A DNA stretch of 64,000 bases from Pseudobdellovibrionaceae bacterium (GTDB lineage Bacteria; Bdellovibrionota; Bdellovibrionia; Bdellovibrionales; UBA1609). The position numbers and the translations under genes were made by a program. Positions 53,191 to 62,400 of the stretch are shown here, piece by piece. Each line of letters opens with the position of its first letter. Position 1 is the first letter of the stretch. The notes under the pieces are model-generated. The model did no database searches, was not told the origin of the DNA, and worked only from the letters and a program-made list of their open reading frames with translations. Location of the stretch: the NCBI GenBank assembly GCA_018663505.1, contig JABJQG010000048.1, forward strand, positions 1 to 64,000, written 5' to 3'.

Positions 53191-54636
53191 TTAAAAATTT
53201 AAACCCATTGTTAAACCAGAAATAGTGGAGTCGATCGTAGATAAGTCAGAACTATTTTCTAAGCTTAAGGAGTTGAAGTCTAAACCCACAAAAAACTTTT
53301 GCGACCACAGAGTAAAATCTTGCATAAATTGAAATTGAATTTCACTACCCGTAATTATTTCGCCAGCAACACTGGTTGCCATAAGGTTAATATAAGTTTT
53401 ATTTTTAGCTGAAAATAACGGAGATTCAAAAGCAATACCCATAGAAGGAGCTTGAATATTTGCTCCAAAATTATTTCCAGTGGATCTCATGTCCAACCAT
53501 CTCATTCCCACCAATGGTCCAAGAGTGGAGTTGCCTAAATAAAACCAATAAGCGCCTAGTACGGATAAACTAGAATAATCCACATTTGCCGTCTCATCTG
53601 TTACCATTGTTAAAATAGAAGCCGTAACAAAATAACCAAATTTTGTACTGCCCAATACTCCAGAAGATTCTGCATTGAGAAAAACCCCCTGATTATCAAC
53701 AACCTTTAGATCCTTAGTTAAGTTAATAGTGCTTACCCCTATACCAACATGGCGATTGTCATGAAAGGAATTCAACTCTTTGCTTTTTTTCTTTAAAAAA
53801 TATTTAAAGTTATTTACTAACCCCACCGTGTTCATTTTTCCCACTTTACCCCAAGAAAAAGTACCTAACTTACCATTAATAGCAACTACTCCATGCAAAG
53901 CTTGAAACTCATAAATACGTGTATTTTCACCCTTCCCTTCTACTTCGAAAATACTACTTTCTAAATTGGCATCCAAAAATGTTGACAACACAAGTCTCAC
54001 TTTTTGAATGTCATTTGATTTTTTCTTTTTATTTTTGGCTTTATTTTTCTTTTTAGTGCTTTTCTTGCTTATTTTTTTATTACCCTTACGTACTTTCTTT
54101 TTTGTCTTTTCTTTTTTTACATCAATAGGCTTATTATTACTGTCTACTAGACTGCAGCTCATGCCGGCAAAATAACCAGACTGAATTTTCTTAGTCGGCA
54201 AAAACAACAAAGAGTATTTAATGCAATTATTAGCAATAAAATAGTTTTTCTCACTGGCTTGCACTTCAACAACAAGAGTAAACTTCTTTCCATTAGTTAA
54301 AAACACTTTTAATTTTGATTTTTTATGCCTCAAACTAATAATCGCCTGATTGCCTTTAATTTTAGCGGCACGTATCACACTTAAATCTTTTGAAAAATTA
54401 ATAATAGCTTTTACTTTGTATTTTGCCGGCCAAATCAACTTTGTTTTTAAACTAAAATGAAGTTTTTTATCTTTACTCTTATTTTGCCAGTATGGCTTAG
54501 CTTTTGCCACAAACCCCTTGTACGCCAGTTTAGATGTGGAGGCTTTTAATGAGATATTTTTAGCCGCAACAGAGAAAGACCAAACAAAAATAATTGCTCC
54601 ACAGATGATTTTTAACAAACTCCCCTTACTTAACAT
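53191..54636 (-). CDS. Secreted protein with Lys-rich linker and outer-membrane barrel, unknown function
   Basis: A 481-residue protein with a signal peptide (LKIICGAIIFVWSFSVAA). The first ~180 mature residues are beta-rich and basic, followed by a highly Lys-rich linker (about residues 175-210), then a C-terminal half of alternating strands that ends GLTMGLNF, a typical terminal barrel strand. Probably an outer-membrane barrel with an N-terminal periplasmic domain that could bind acidic polymers through the linker. GGAG precedes the ATG. A single gene between the pseudopilin and an inverted-repeat element. No family recognised. Confidence 0.75.
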   Translation of the reverse strand: MLSKGSLLKIICGAIIFVWSFSVAAKNISLKASTSKLAYKGFVAKAKPYWQNKSKDKKLHFSLKTKLIWPAKYKVKAIINFSKDLSVIRAAKIKGNQAIISLRHKKSKLKVFLTNGKKFTLVVEVQASEKNYFIANNCIKYSLLFLPTKKIQSGYFAGMSCSLVDSNNKPIDVKKEKTKKKVRKGNKKISKKSTKKKNKAKNKKKKSNDIQKVRLVLSTFLDANLESSIFEVEGKGENTRIYEFQALHGVVAINGKLGTFSWGKVGKMNTVGLVNNFKYFLKKKSKELNSFHDNRHVGIGVSTINLTKDLKVVDNQGVFLNAESSGVLGSTKFGYFVTASILTMVTDETANVDYSSLSVLGAYWFYLGNSTLGPLVGMRWLDMRSTGNNFGANIQAPSMGIAFESPLFSAKNKTYINLMATSVAGEIITGSEIQFQFMQDFTLWSQKFFVGLDFNSLSLENSSDLSTIDSTISGLTMGLNF

Positions 54637-54974
54637 TCCATCTCCAAAACAAAAAATTTATAGTACTCCACGCTTAAGTTTAAATTCTAAGCCGCCATTG
54701 ATCCAGTAGTAATATTTAGTATAAACCCCTAATACAGAGGTCGAACACCACTAAAGCCAAACCTGTAGCTAGAACAAAAGACTCTGGTAGTTATTTAATC
54801 TTAAAAACAGGAGCTACTCTTTGGTCTAGGAAATCTCGATCTATCAGATCCTATTTCTCCTTACAGCAAGTGGTTTAAGCTTTGGTACATTTGTTAAACC
54901 GATAATGACTAACTGTAAGAAGAAGACTGACCACAGCTAAAGCTGGAACCTAATCCCATTTTACGCGAACAAAA

Positions 54975-55109
54975 CATTTCACTCACTCAACTCCGCGTTT
55001 GGAGATCTAGCACAAAAAGCGAGTTCAGCGCGGAGGCCAAAGGCCGAGCACTGCATGTCTGAGCATTTTTGGGTAAGATCTCCAAACGCGGAGTTGAGTG
55101 AGTGAAATG
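54975..55109. repeat. Inverted-repeat element with perfect 34-bp arms
   Basis: 54975-55008 and 55076-55109 are exact inverse complements (outer part CATTTCACTCACTC, inner part TTTGGAGATCT). The interior contains GGCC-AAA-GGCC, a small GC-rich hairpin. It lies in the 541-bp gap between the barrel gene and the heme-motif lipoprotein gene; the rest of that gap (54637-54974 and 55110-55177) holds no feature I can support. Confidence 0.88.
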
Positions 55110-55177
55110 GTTTGACCAATATTCAGGCCATAAGCTTTAAAACTTAACGCTAAGCTTCGAATGAAAAGACCCCAAAA

Positions 55178-57007
55178 TTACTTAGAAAACTTTAATATAA
55201 ATTCCAAGTCTAAAAGAGGCAAAATGGGCACTCGATTAAAAACAGGGTCACTGATAATTTGCATTTTGCTCATGGACCACATAATATTGTCGGCAATAAC
55301 TATTCCTGCATACAGGTTGTCATAACGGCCTTGAACAAGAGGTGCGTTGATCAATAAAGATTTGTAAACAATTGCATTTTTAGAACTGGCATTACTGAGA
55401 CATGTAAAGTCTTTGATCACACCACCCTGCTCACTTACCTGGTCTGCCTGATCTGAGTCCCTCATGACCTCTGTAAGGTAGCTTTTAACTTGAGGGGCAC
55501 TCAAGCCTCCCATTTTAAAATAATTCGCCTGAGGCTGCCACTGAGCTAATAAAGCTTGTCCTTCTGCAGAATTTAATTGTGGAGTCACCTTGCACGCCGA
55601 GGCATCCTTCTCCCCTGTGAACGTATTTTTTTGTTCAAAGAAACCGAATCTGGCTTTTAGTACATTTGTGGCCTTAACTGGAGCGCTTGGTTTAAGTGCA
55701 TTGGCGTTTTCGCAGTATTGAGCATTAAATGAAGTGGGCGTACCAGCAGCGCAAGAGCGTTTTGAGTTTGCCACAGTTTTAATGGACCCAGCACCAAGAA
55801 TCACCGCTCTAGCGCTAGCTAATTGCAAATGCGCATTCAGTGCATTTGCAACCGTATAGTCCACAGAACCCTCTAGAAAAATACTTTTTGTGGAGTACAC
55901 ACGACAGCCTTCTTGTGTCTGAAGCTTTAGGTTGGTTAATCTAATCACGTCTGTGACTAAAATATCGCCATCACAAACTAAAGGCTTTGTGGGATCGTTA
56001 TAAAATGTTCCATTAGCATGTTTAACAACGCCCGCTAGGTCCACTTTGGCTGTAACATCATTAGGGAAATAAAGTAATCCCTCTAAACCTGGAACTAGGT
56101 AAATATCTTTTTCTACTAACTCAAGGACTGATGCTCTTAATGAAGTGAGTTGACTTACTGTGGGAGCGCCAATATTTATCTGATTTGAAAGTTGAAAAGC
56201 ATCTGCATTCGTATTGGTGATATTAAAATTACACTTTACATAATCAATAAGCTTTCCCTCACCAGGTGTTGTACAACCTTGCATAGCAAGGGTATTGACC
56301 GTTTTATCTGGAATTAGAAATTTAGTATTCACATCCAATTTTGCAGAAGAAAAAGACTTAAAATGATTTTTTGATTGCCCGTGGTATGATAAATCATTCT
56401 CTGCAGCACCTTCAGTCCATAAAAAGGCTGAAGTATCCAGTGAAAAATCACTCACAATGTACGAACTTCCTAAAAATTTTGCGTGACACATAATGCAACC
56501 TAAGTTTTTTGCCACCACAGATAAGGGTTTAGGCTCGGGATCTCTGCTTTTAACAGAGGCTAGCACATTGAGCTCTCCAGGAGAAAACTCATCAGAAACT
56601 ATATATAGTTTTCCTGATACATCAATACCTCTGTAACCAGGATTTGGTGTGTATTTAAAAATTAACTTTGTATCATCAACCACTGTTAATGTTCCAAACT
56701 GGGTCTTTCTTTCTTTGCTAAGGGTGATGGGCAGAGTAGATAATTTAATTTTTCCAATCAAGCTGGCATAAGAGCCCAGAGCCTCGGGCGAGAGAGTTAC
56801 TTCTTTAGACGGAACATGCATTTTGGTAAAAATTTGTAAAGGCTCAATCTCTGTAGTTTCTGTATCTAAAATCTCTTGATCTTCTGCAGATAACTCGGCA
56901 CCTTGTTCTTCTGGTATGGGCTCGTTATCGAAAGTGCTCACCTTGGTGCAACCCACAGACAAAGCAAAGGTAAATAACAATAAAGACATTAACATAAGTA
57001 ATTTCAT
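55178..57007 (-). CDS. Lipoprotein with a CxxCH heme-binding motif
   Basis: About 609 residues from ATG 57007 (GAGG nine bases upstream; TTG 57022 also in frame). A lipobox LSVGC anchors it. After an acidic linker comes a beta-domain containing TPNPGYRGID, then NLGCIMCHAKF, a c-type heme-binding CxxCH (residues 171-175). The remainder has a segment LVCDGDILVTDVIRLTNL...GCRVYSTKSIFLEGSV that is closely matched in the upstream paralogue. It would need the cytochrome c maturation system. It follows the paralogue by one base and so is in one operon with it and the giant RCC1 protein. Confidence 0.85.
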   Translation of the reverse strand: MKLLMLMSLLLFTFALSVGCTKVSTFDNEPIPEEQGAELSAEDQEILDTETTEIEPLQIFTKMHVPSKEVTLSPEALGSYASLIGKIKLSTLPITLSKERKTQFGTLTVVDDTKLIFKYTPNPGYRGIDVSGKLYIVSDEFSPGELNVLASVKSRDPEPKPLSVVAKNLGCIMCHAKFLGSSYIVSDFSLDTSAFLWTEGAAENDLSYHGQSKNHFKSFSSAKLDVNTKFLIPDKTVNTLAMQGCTTPGEGKLIDYVKCNFNITNTNADAFQLSNQINIGAPTVSQLTSLRASVLELVEKDIYLVPGLEGLLYFPNDVTAKVDLAGVVKHANGTFYNDPTKPLVCDGDILVTDVIRLTNLKLQTQEGCRVYSTKSIFLEGSVDYTVANALNAHLQLASARAVILGAGSIKTVANSKRSCAAGTPTSFNAQYCENANALKPSAPVKATNVLKARFGFFEQKNTFTGEKDASACKVTPQLNSAEGQALLAQWQPQANYFKMGGLSAPQVKSYLTEVMRDSDQADQVSEQGGVIKDFTCLSNASSKNAIVYKSLLINAPLVQGRYDNLYAGIVIADNIMWSMSKMQIISDPVFNRVPILPLLDLEFILKFSK

Positions 57008-57008
57008 C

Positions 57009-59471
57009 TTAATTTTCCTCAACTTTTAAAATCTCTTCTGTAAAATCAAGAAGAGGCAACAAAGAAACCACAGAAAAAATAGGATCTTCTTCAAAATTAA
57101 ATTTAGAATCATCTTCTTCCCAGGACAGATTCTCACCCACAATCATCCCCTTAAAATAAGCCCCAGTACGTGACCTAATTATTGGTGCATTTAAAAACAC
57201 ATGTTCAAACACATCGTGACCAGCAACACCATTATTCACATCGCCTGTGGACACTCTGTTGCAAGTTGTATCTAATACAGGATAATAAACTTCCGCACCT
57301 GCCACCTCATTAAATTCTTTAGCTGCTAAGTCTAAGGTGTCGGCATCATTCACTATTTTATGCACAATATCAGATGTTGATATGCGATTAGGGTTATCGG
57401 CTGATGACAAGCTAGTAAAAAGCGATTCATTAAATGCAAACTCATGAGTTTCGTTTAAAATATATGCACTTAAGGGTAGTGAATTTGCTGTAAAATATTC
57501 ATCTCCATCAACGCTGCCATTAGCATTAGGGTCCTCAATAAGGTCTAAGCCTGCCACTGTATTTTCTGGCTGAGGACCTTCTGTAATTTGTTGATCAGTA
57601 AAACCAGTAAAATGACAATAGTTAAAAGCTCTAAAATAATCAAAATAACGATTAGTGGCCTGAGTACCCACCACGCCACTATTATCAGTATTTTGATACC
57701 ATGGATAGTCAATACCATTAATATCTGATCCCACATGAAACACCCTTGGATCTCTATATGTTTTCACAGTGGTTTCCGCGGAAGTTGTTTGATAATTCAC
57801 CCCCGTACCAGCGTCCAAATCAACGCGTACACCGGTGTGTCGATCATCGATAATACCTGCGTCCTTGTTTAGATATATGGAGCCCGCAGGGATACTTGTA
57901 GTTTGATCAATATCTCCTTCATCATAAAAAAAATGGCGGCGAGCATACTGAGAGTAACCGATAAAGTGTTTTAAAGTATTGGTGCCTTCACACATTCTCC
58001 GGTGTCGGTTATAATCTGTGGAAACACTGCAAGCTCTGCTATCAATAACTCCCATGCCTACACTAATGGCCAGTGCACTTGAAAACTGGATATTGCTTGG
58101 GATATTTACTGGGGCGCTTAAAGTAATTAAACCCGTAACATAAATACGGCAACCATCTTTAGATACTAAATTAATATTTGCAAACCTGGCTGGGCCTAAT
58201 ATAAGTAAATCCCCTTCACAAACAAAATCCACATTAGCCTGAGAAGGTAAAACAGAATCATTATAAACTGAACCGTTTAGCGCTTGAGAAATTCCACTTA
58301 TAGGCAAACTTACTCCTATTTCCTCAGGCACAAACAGCACATTATTAAAAGTTTTACCATCAATGGTAACCCTATAGTCATTCACATTACTTGCACCTTC
58401 CAATTGAGCATAGATCTCGCGTAATCGTAATTCAGTAGGTGCTGCAATTTTTATTTTCGTCACCTCTTTAACATTTAGACCTGTGGTAAAATCAAAAAAC
58501 TCTTTTAAACTGTAGTTTTGTAAAAAATCAAAATAATTATAACCTTTAGCATCTAAATTCCTTGTATTCACTTCCCGGTTCCAATTGTACCCAGCTCTAT
58601 AGGTAGCTGCTAAATCTGCCGGAGCTCCATTACCTGTAGCTAATAAAGCAGCATCACCAGGGCTTAATACAGGTCCCACAGGTTCAGCCGTGCCTGTGTG
58701 TAAATAAACTTGAGGCACCACTAAATTTGGCCCGCCAGAAGTTACCGTTTTAAAGATCGTTTCTTCTAAAAATTCAAATCCAACGTTATCAATGGTTAAA
58801 CTGTAATTTGTATTATCAAAAGGATATTCCAAACTTGCAGAGTTCCTATTGCCCATAAAATAGGGGTCGTAATCTGTAAGATTTGGTCCCACAAACTTTT
58901 TTAAGCCTAAGCCGAAATCAGATACAATGGTCCCGTTAAATTGACCACCATTAGAAATATTACGTGTAGCCCTTACTGCTAATCCATAATGAGATTGAGC
59001 ATTCGATGGGTTATACACACTTACATTGATGATAACTTCACCTGTGAGTAGCTCTGATCCCCCATGCAAGAACACAGGGATTTCCTCAACCCCTCTAAAT
59101 CCTGGGTTTGGGAGATACTCTACACTCATAGGTTCTGTTCTACTTACAAATATTTTTCCATATTTAGAATCTGAGCTTAACTTTATGGAGTCTTTGTCCA
59201 AGGAAAGTTTAACATCTACATGAGAAAATGCGGGATCAATTTCCATGCTTCCTTGAACCTCTTTCCCAAGTATAGTGTAGAGCTTTAGTTTGGGAGTCTT
59301 TGCTAAAAGCGTAGGAATAGGCTCCTCACTAGAAGTTTGTGTGGACTCCAATTCGTAAACAGAGACCTCTCCACAGTTCCCATAAAGGATGAGCGTACTC
59401 AATAAACTCACAGCTATTAGGCTGATGATGGATCTGGGTGGCTGGGCAAACCATACAATCAATTTCTTCAT
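57009..59471 (-). CDS. Paralogous lipoprotein lacking the heme motif
   Basis: About 820 residues from ATG 59471, which overlaps the stop of the giant upstream gene (ATGA). The signal peptide ends LYGNC, a lipobox with Asn at -1. It shares with the downstream gene the N-terminal beta-domain (LPNPGFRGVEEIPVF), the FVCEGDLLILGPARFANINL...GCRIYVTGLITL segment and a similar C-terminal end (PLLDF). At the place of CIMCH in the paralogue there is only ATRNISNGGQF, so the heme site is absent. It is longer by about 200 residues in the middle. Function unknown. Confidence 0.83.
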   Translation of the reverse strand: MKKLIVWFAQPPRSIISLIAVSLLSTLILYGNCGEVSVYELESTQTSSEEPIPTLLAKTPKLKLYTILGKEVQGSMEIDPAFSHVDVKLSLDKDSIKLSSDSKYGKIFVSRTEPMSVEYLPNPGFRGVEEIPVFLHGGSELLTGEVIINVSVYNPSNAQSHYGLAVRATRNISNGGQFNGTIVSDFGLGLKKFVGPNLTDYDPYFMGNRNSASLEYPFDNTNYSLTIDNVGFEFLEETIFKTVTSGGPNLVVPQVYLHTGTAEPVGPVLSPGDAALLATGNGAPADLAATYRAGYNWNREVNTRNLDAKGYNYFDFLQNYSLKEFFDFTTGLNVKEVTKIKIAAPTELRLREIYAQLEGASNVNDYRVTIDGKTFNNVLFVPEEIGVSLPISGISQALNGSVYNDSVLPSQANVDFVCEGDLLILGPARFANINLVSKDGCRIYVTGLITLSAPVNIPSNIQFSSALAISVGMGVIDSRACSVSTDYNRHRRMCEGTNTLKHFIGYSQYARRHFFYDEGDIDQTTSIPAGSIYLNKDAGIIDDRHTGVRVDLDAGTGVNYQTTSAETTVKTYRDPRVFHVGSDINGIDYPWYQNTDNSGVVGTQATNRYFDYFRAFNYCHFTGFTDQQITEGPQPENTVAGLDLIEDPNANGSVDGDEYFTANSLPLSAYILNETHEFAFNESLFTSLSSADNPNRISTSDIVHKIVNDADTLDLAAKEFNEVAGAEVYYPVLDTTCNRVSTGDVNNGVAGHDVFEHVFLNAPIIRSRTGAYFKGMIVGENLSWEEDDSKFNFEEDPIFSVVSLLPLLDFTEEILKVEEN

Positions 59472-62400
59472 TGCGCTTCCCCCTCTACAGGTTCCGCTTG
59501 AAAAAGCTGAGACCTTCCAACGCAAGCAACGCTCTTCCCATCTCTAATAATAGCACAAACTTGGTTTTTTGCTGCAGATAGTGATGTAGCTCCGGTGAGT
59601 TTAAGTACTTTTTTAGGTTCTTGATATTTATAACCATAAGTAGAGTCATTCACTGTTTCATCAAATACTGATCCCCAACACCATACAAAGGTATGATCAG
59701 CCACTAATTCTCCTTGAGGTACGATGCCTGGCTCACCAATAGCGCAAGCATAGGATGAACTTTGTGTACCAGCTGTCACTATATGATTGCTATTCGGACT
59801 AAATAATTTCAACTTTTTAAAACTGGTCCCTTCGGGCAAGCTTATGGCTATTTTTGTGTCTACCCCATTATAGCTTCTGTGACTTTCCTGAACATAAGAT
59901 TGGGCGATATTGTTCCCCCAGCATTGCGCTGTAACAGTTTGACCGGCAATGGCTTCTCCATTAATTAATGCTCCACTACTCACTAAGGCGCAAGCACTAA
60001 AACCATTATATGAAATATCCAAAGCATTTGAAATCCCAGCCATATCATCTGCTCTACTGTATTTTTCAACCTGATTATTTTGTAAAAGTCTATATTTATT
60101 ACTTCCCCAACAATAAACTTTATTGTCATTGGCTAATGAACAGGCCGCTGGTGCGCCAATGCCAGATATATCATTGCCACCAGTGACCACCTTTGTGGAC
60201 CCCGCTGAAAATAAAGTGGAGAAATCCTGTGCTGATCCAGACAGGGATCTGTGTTCAGGCCACCCATGATGCGCAATTCGTGGTGTGGTAAAATCCACAT
60301 AAGTTCCATTCCCTAGTTGTCCTTGTGAATTAGAACCGTAACAATAAACCTGGTCGTCTGTTGCTATAACACACAAAAAACCAACTGAACTGGAGATCTG
60401 CGTGATCTTAGTATCCACATCAATAGGGTCATTTCTATATACCGGATTGGAGTTCACATCATAATGATCAAGCACCCTAACGTAATGTTTTTTTCTTAAA
60501 ATAAATTTATTATTAAAAGAATTTGAAGCGGTAAAAGTATTGTCTCCAAAGCCTTTAATTTTTACGTTCCCATCACCAATACTGTCATAAGCAACTACAG
60601 TGGAAGCCAAAAGTGACTTGCCATCATACTCCCCTAGTTCGGAGCGACTACCTGAAAACACACCTGATACCGATATACTGGAAGGAAATGTTCCTGCAAT
60701 GGGAGGCAGTACACCTGCGTAAACACTGGGAAACCCTTTTTGACTAGCATCTCCAGTAACATCATCACACACACCCTCATAGCCAGGGTAACCGTTATCG
60801 AAAATGGCCACTGAGTTTTCAAAATTAATGGGTGTGCTTGGAGCTTTTGTATTTGGAGCATCACCACATTCACCACCTGCAGCAAAATCATTAGGGTTAG
60901 TTCCAAGTTGGTAGCTATCGTTAGTGCCCCAGCAGTGAATAGTTGAATCTGAAATTAAAATGCAGTTGTGAGAATCCGAGGTGACTAACTGTTTAATAAA
61001 AACATTTCCCGTACTACTATTATCAAGACAGTCCGCAGGATCACTACTAAAACACAAACCGCCTCCATCACCTGAAGGTTCATCTAATGTTTCCACATCT
61101 ATATGCTCAACAATACAAGTGCCTCCATCTGCAGGACAGTTTGTAATGGTTCCTGAAATGGCATTTACCGCACTACACTTTGAAACTTGACCAGGGCAAA
61201 CAAAGGTTTCTGTTTTCACAACTTCAGGTTCCCCACTCACTGTGACGATTGTCACTTCAGTGGTTTCCTTTCCCTCTGGGCTTATGTTTGTGTCTGTAGT
61301 TTGAGACTTAGTAGCCGTATCATTAGTGCAATCTTCTGTTGGGCAACTTCTCCAATAAAATGTGAAACCACCGTTACCATTCACACTCAAAATACTAATT
61401 TCAACAGGGGCTCCCACAAGGCAGTATTCAAGACCTGTGGCAGGATCTTTACAATGACGTGATGTTACTTGCTGCCCCTCTAGCGTAGAGGAAAGCTCCG
61501 AAGAAGTCACCATAGTTAAATACTCTGAGTCTTGATCGCAGGTTTCTATAACAGTATCACTCTCACATAAAAACACCGTCTGGTACATTTTATCTTCAGG
61601 AGATACTCGTAAAGCACTAATCACTTGATTTTTGCCAGTATCAGGGTTTGAGGATATTTCTACAAAATGAATGAGCTGAGTGCCTAAACCATCTGTTCTA
61701 GGATCAATTCTCGCAACGTTTTTCGCCACATCCATGATTGGGTAGTCTGCCGTTGAAATCATTTCGATCTCTTTGCTTTGAGCTTCTGCAGCTGTGCAAA
61801 ATTCAACTCCAATACCACAAATTAATGTAATAGTAGCTGGTGAGCCTTGGTAAGTGTTTTCACTGCTCAAAACTCTATAACTATGAGCTGAAATATCATT
61901 ACAAGTCTTCACAGAGGCATCACAAACATAAGTCACTGTTTGTTCATCACCTGAACTACTGGTGCGAGTGGTTGGGTCCGTACTTTGCTCAAAAGCATTA
62001 CCTTCTGTACATATCTCAAAACTAGCGTCGCAGGTATAAGAACCACTAGGGGTAGAATCAAATTCAATAGGTTCAGAATCAGCAATGGCATTAAAATAAT
62101 TTGTGGTCATCTCTAAGCTGCCGTCAATGTTTATAATAATATCTGACGTAAATCTTTCACTGGCGTCTTCTGGTTCGCAGCTAGCCAATGCAGCTAAAGC
62201 TAAATTATCATTTGGGTCTCCACCCGAATCTTTACATATGTATCCTGTAGAACCTGTGATGGATCCCTTGTGATCTAGTCCAACAACTTCACTAGTGGAT
62301 GTTGAATCTCCGTTAGAATGCATGCTCACAGTATTTTTGCTAATTTCAGTTTGGGTAATAACAATATCCGTGATTTCATTTAACACCACTACCCCATTTT

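Noticed and set aside
61187-61462. Plus-strand open frames opposite the RCC1 protein
   Set aside because: They are shadows of a long minus-strand gene with clear protein repeats.
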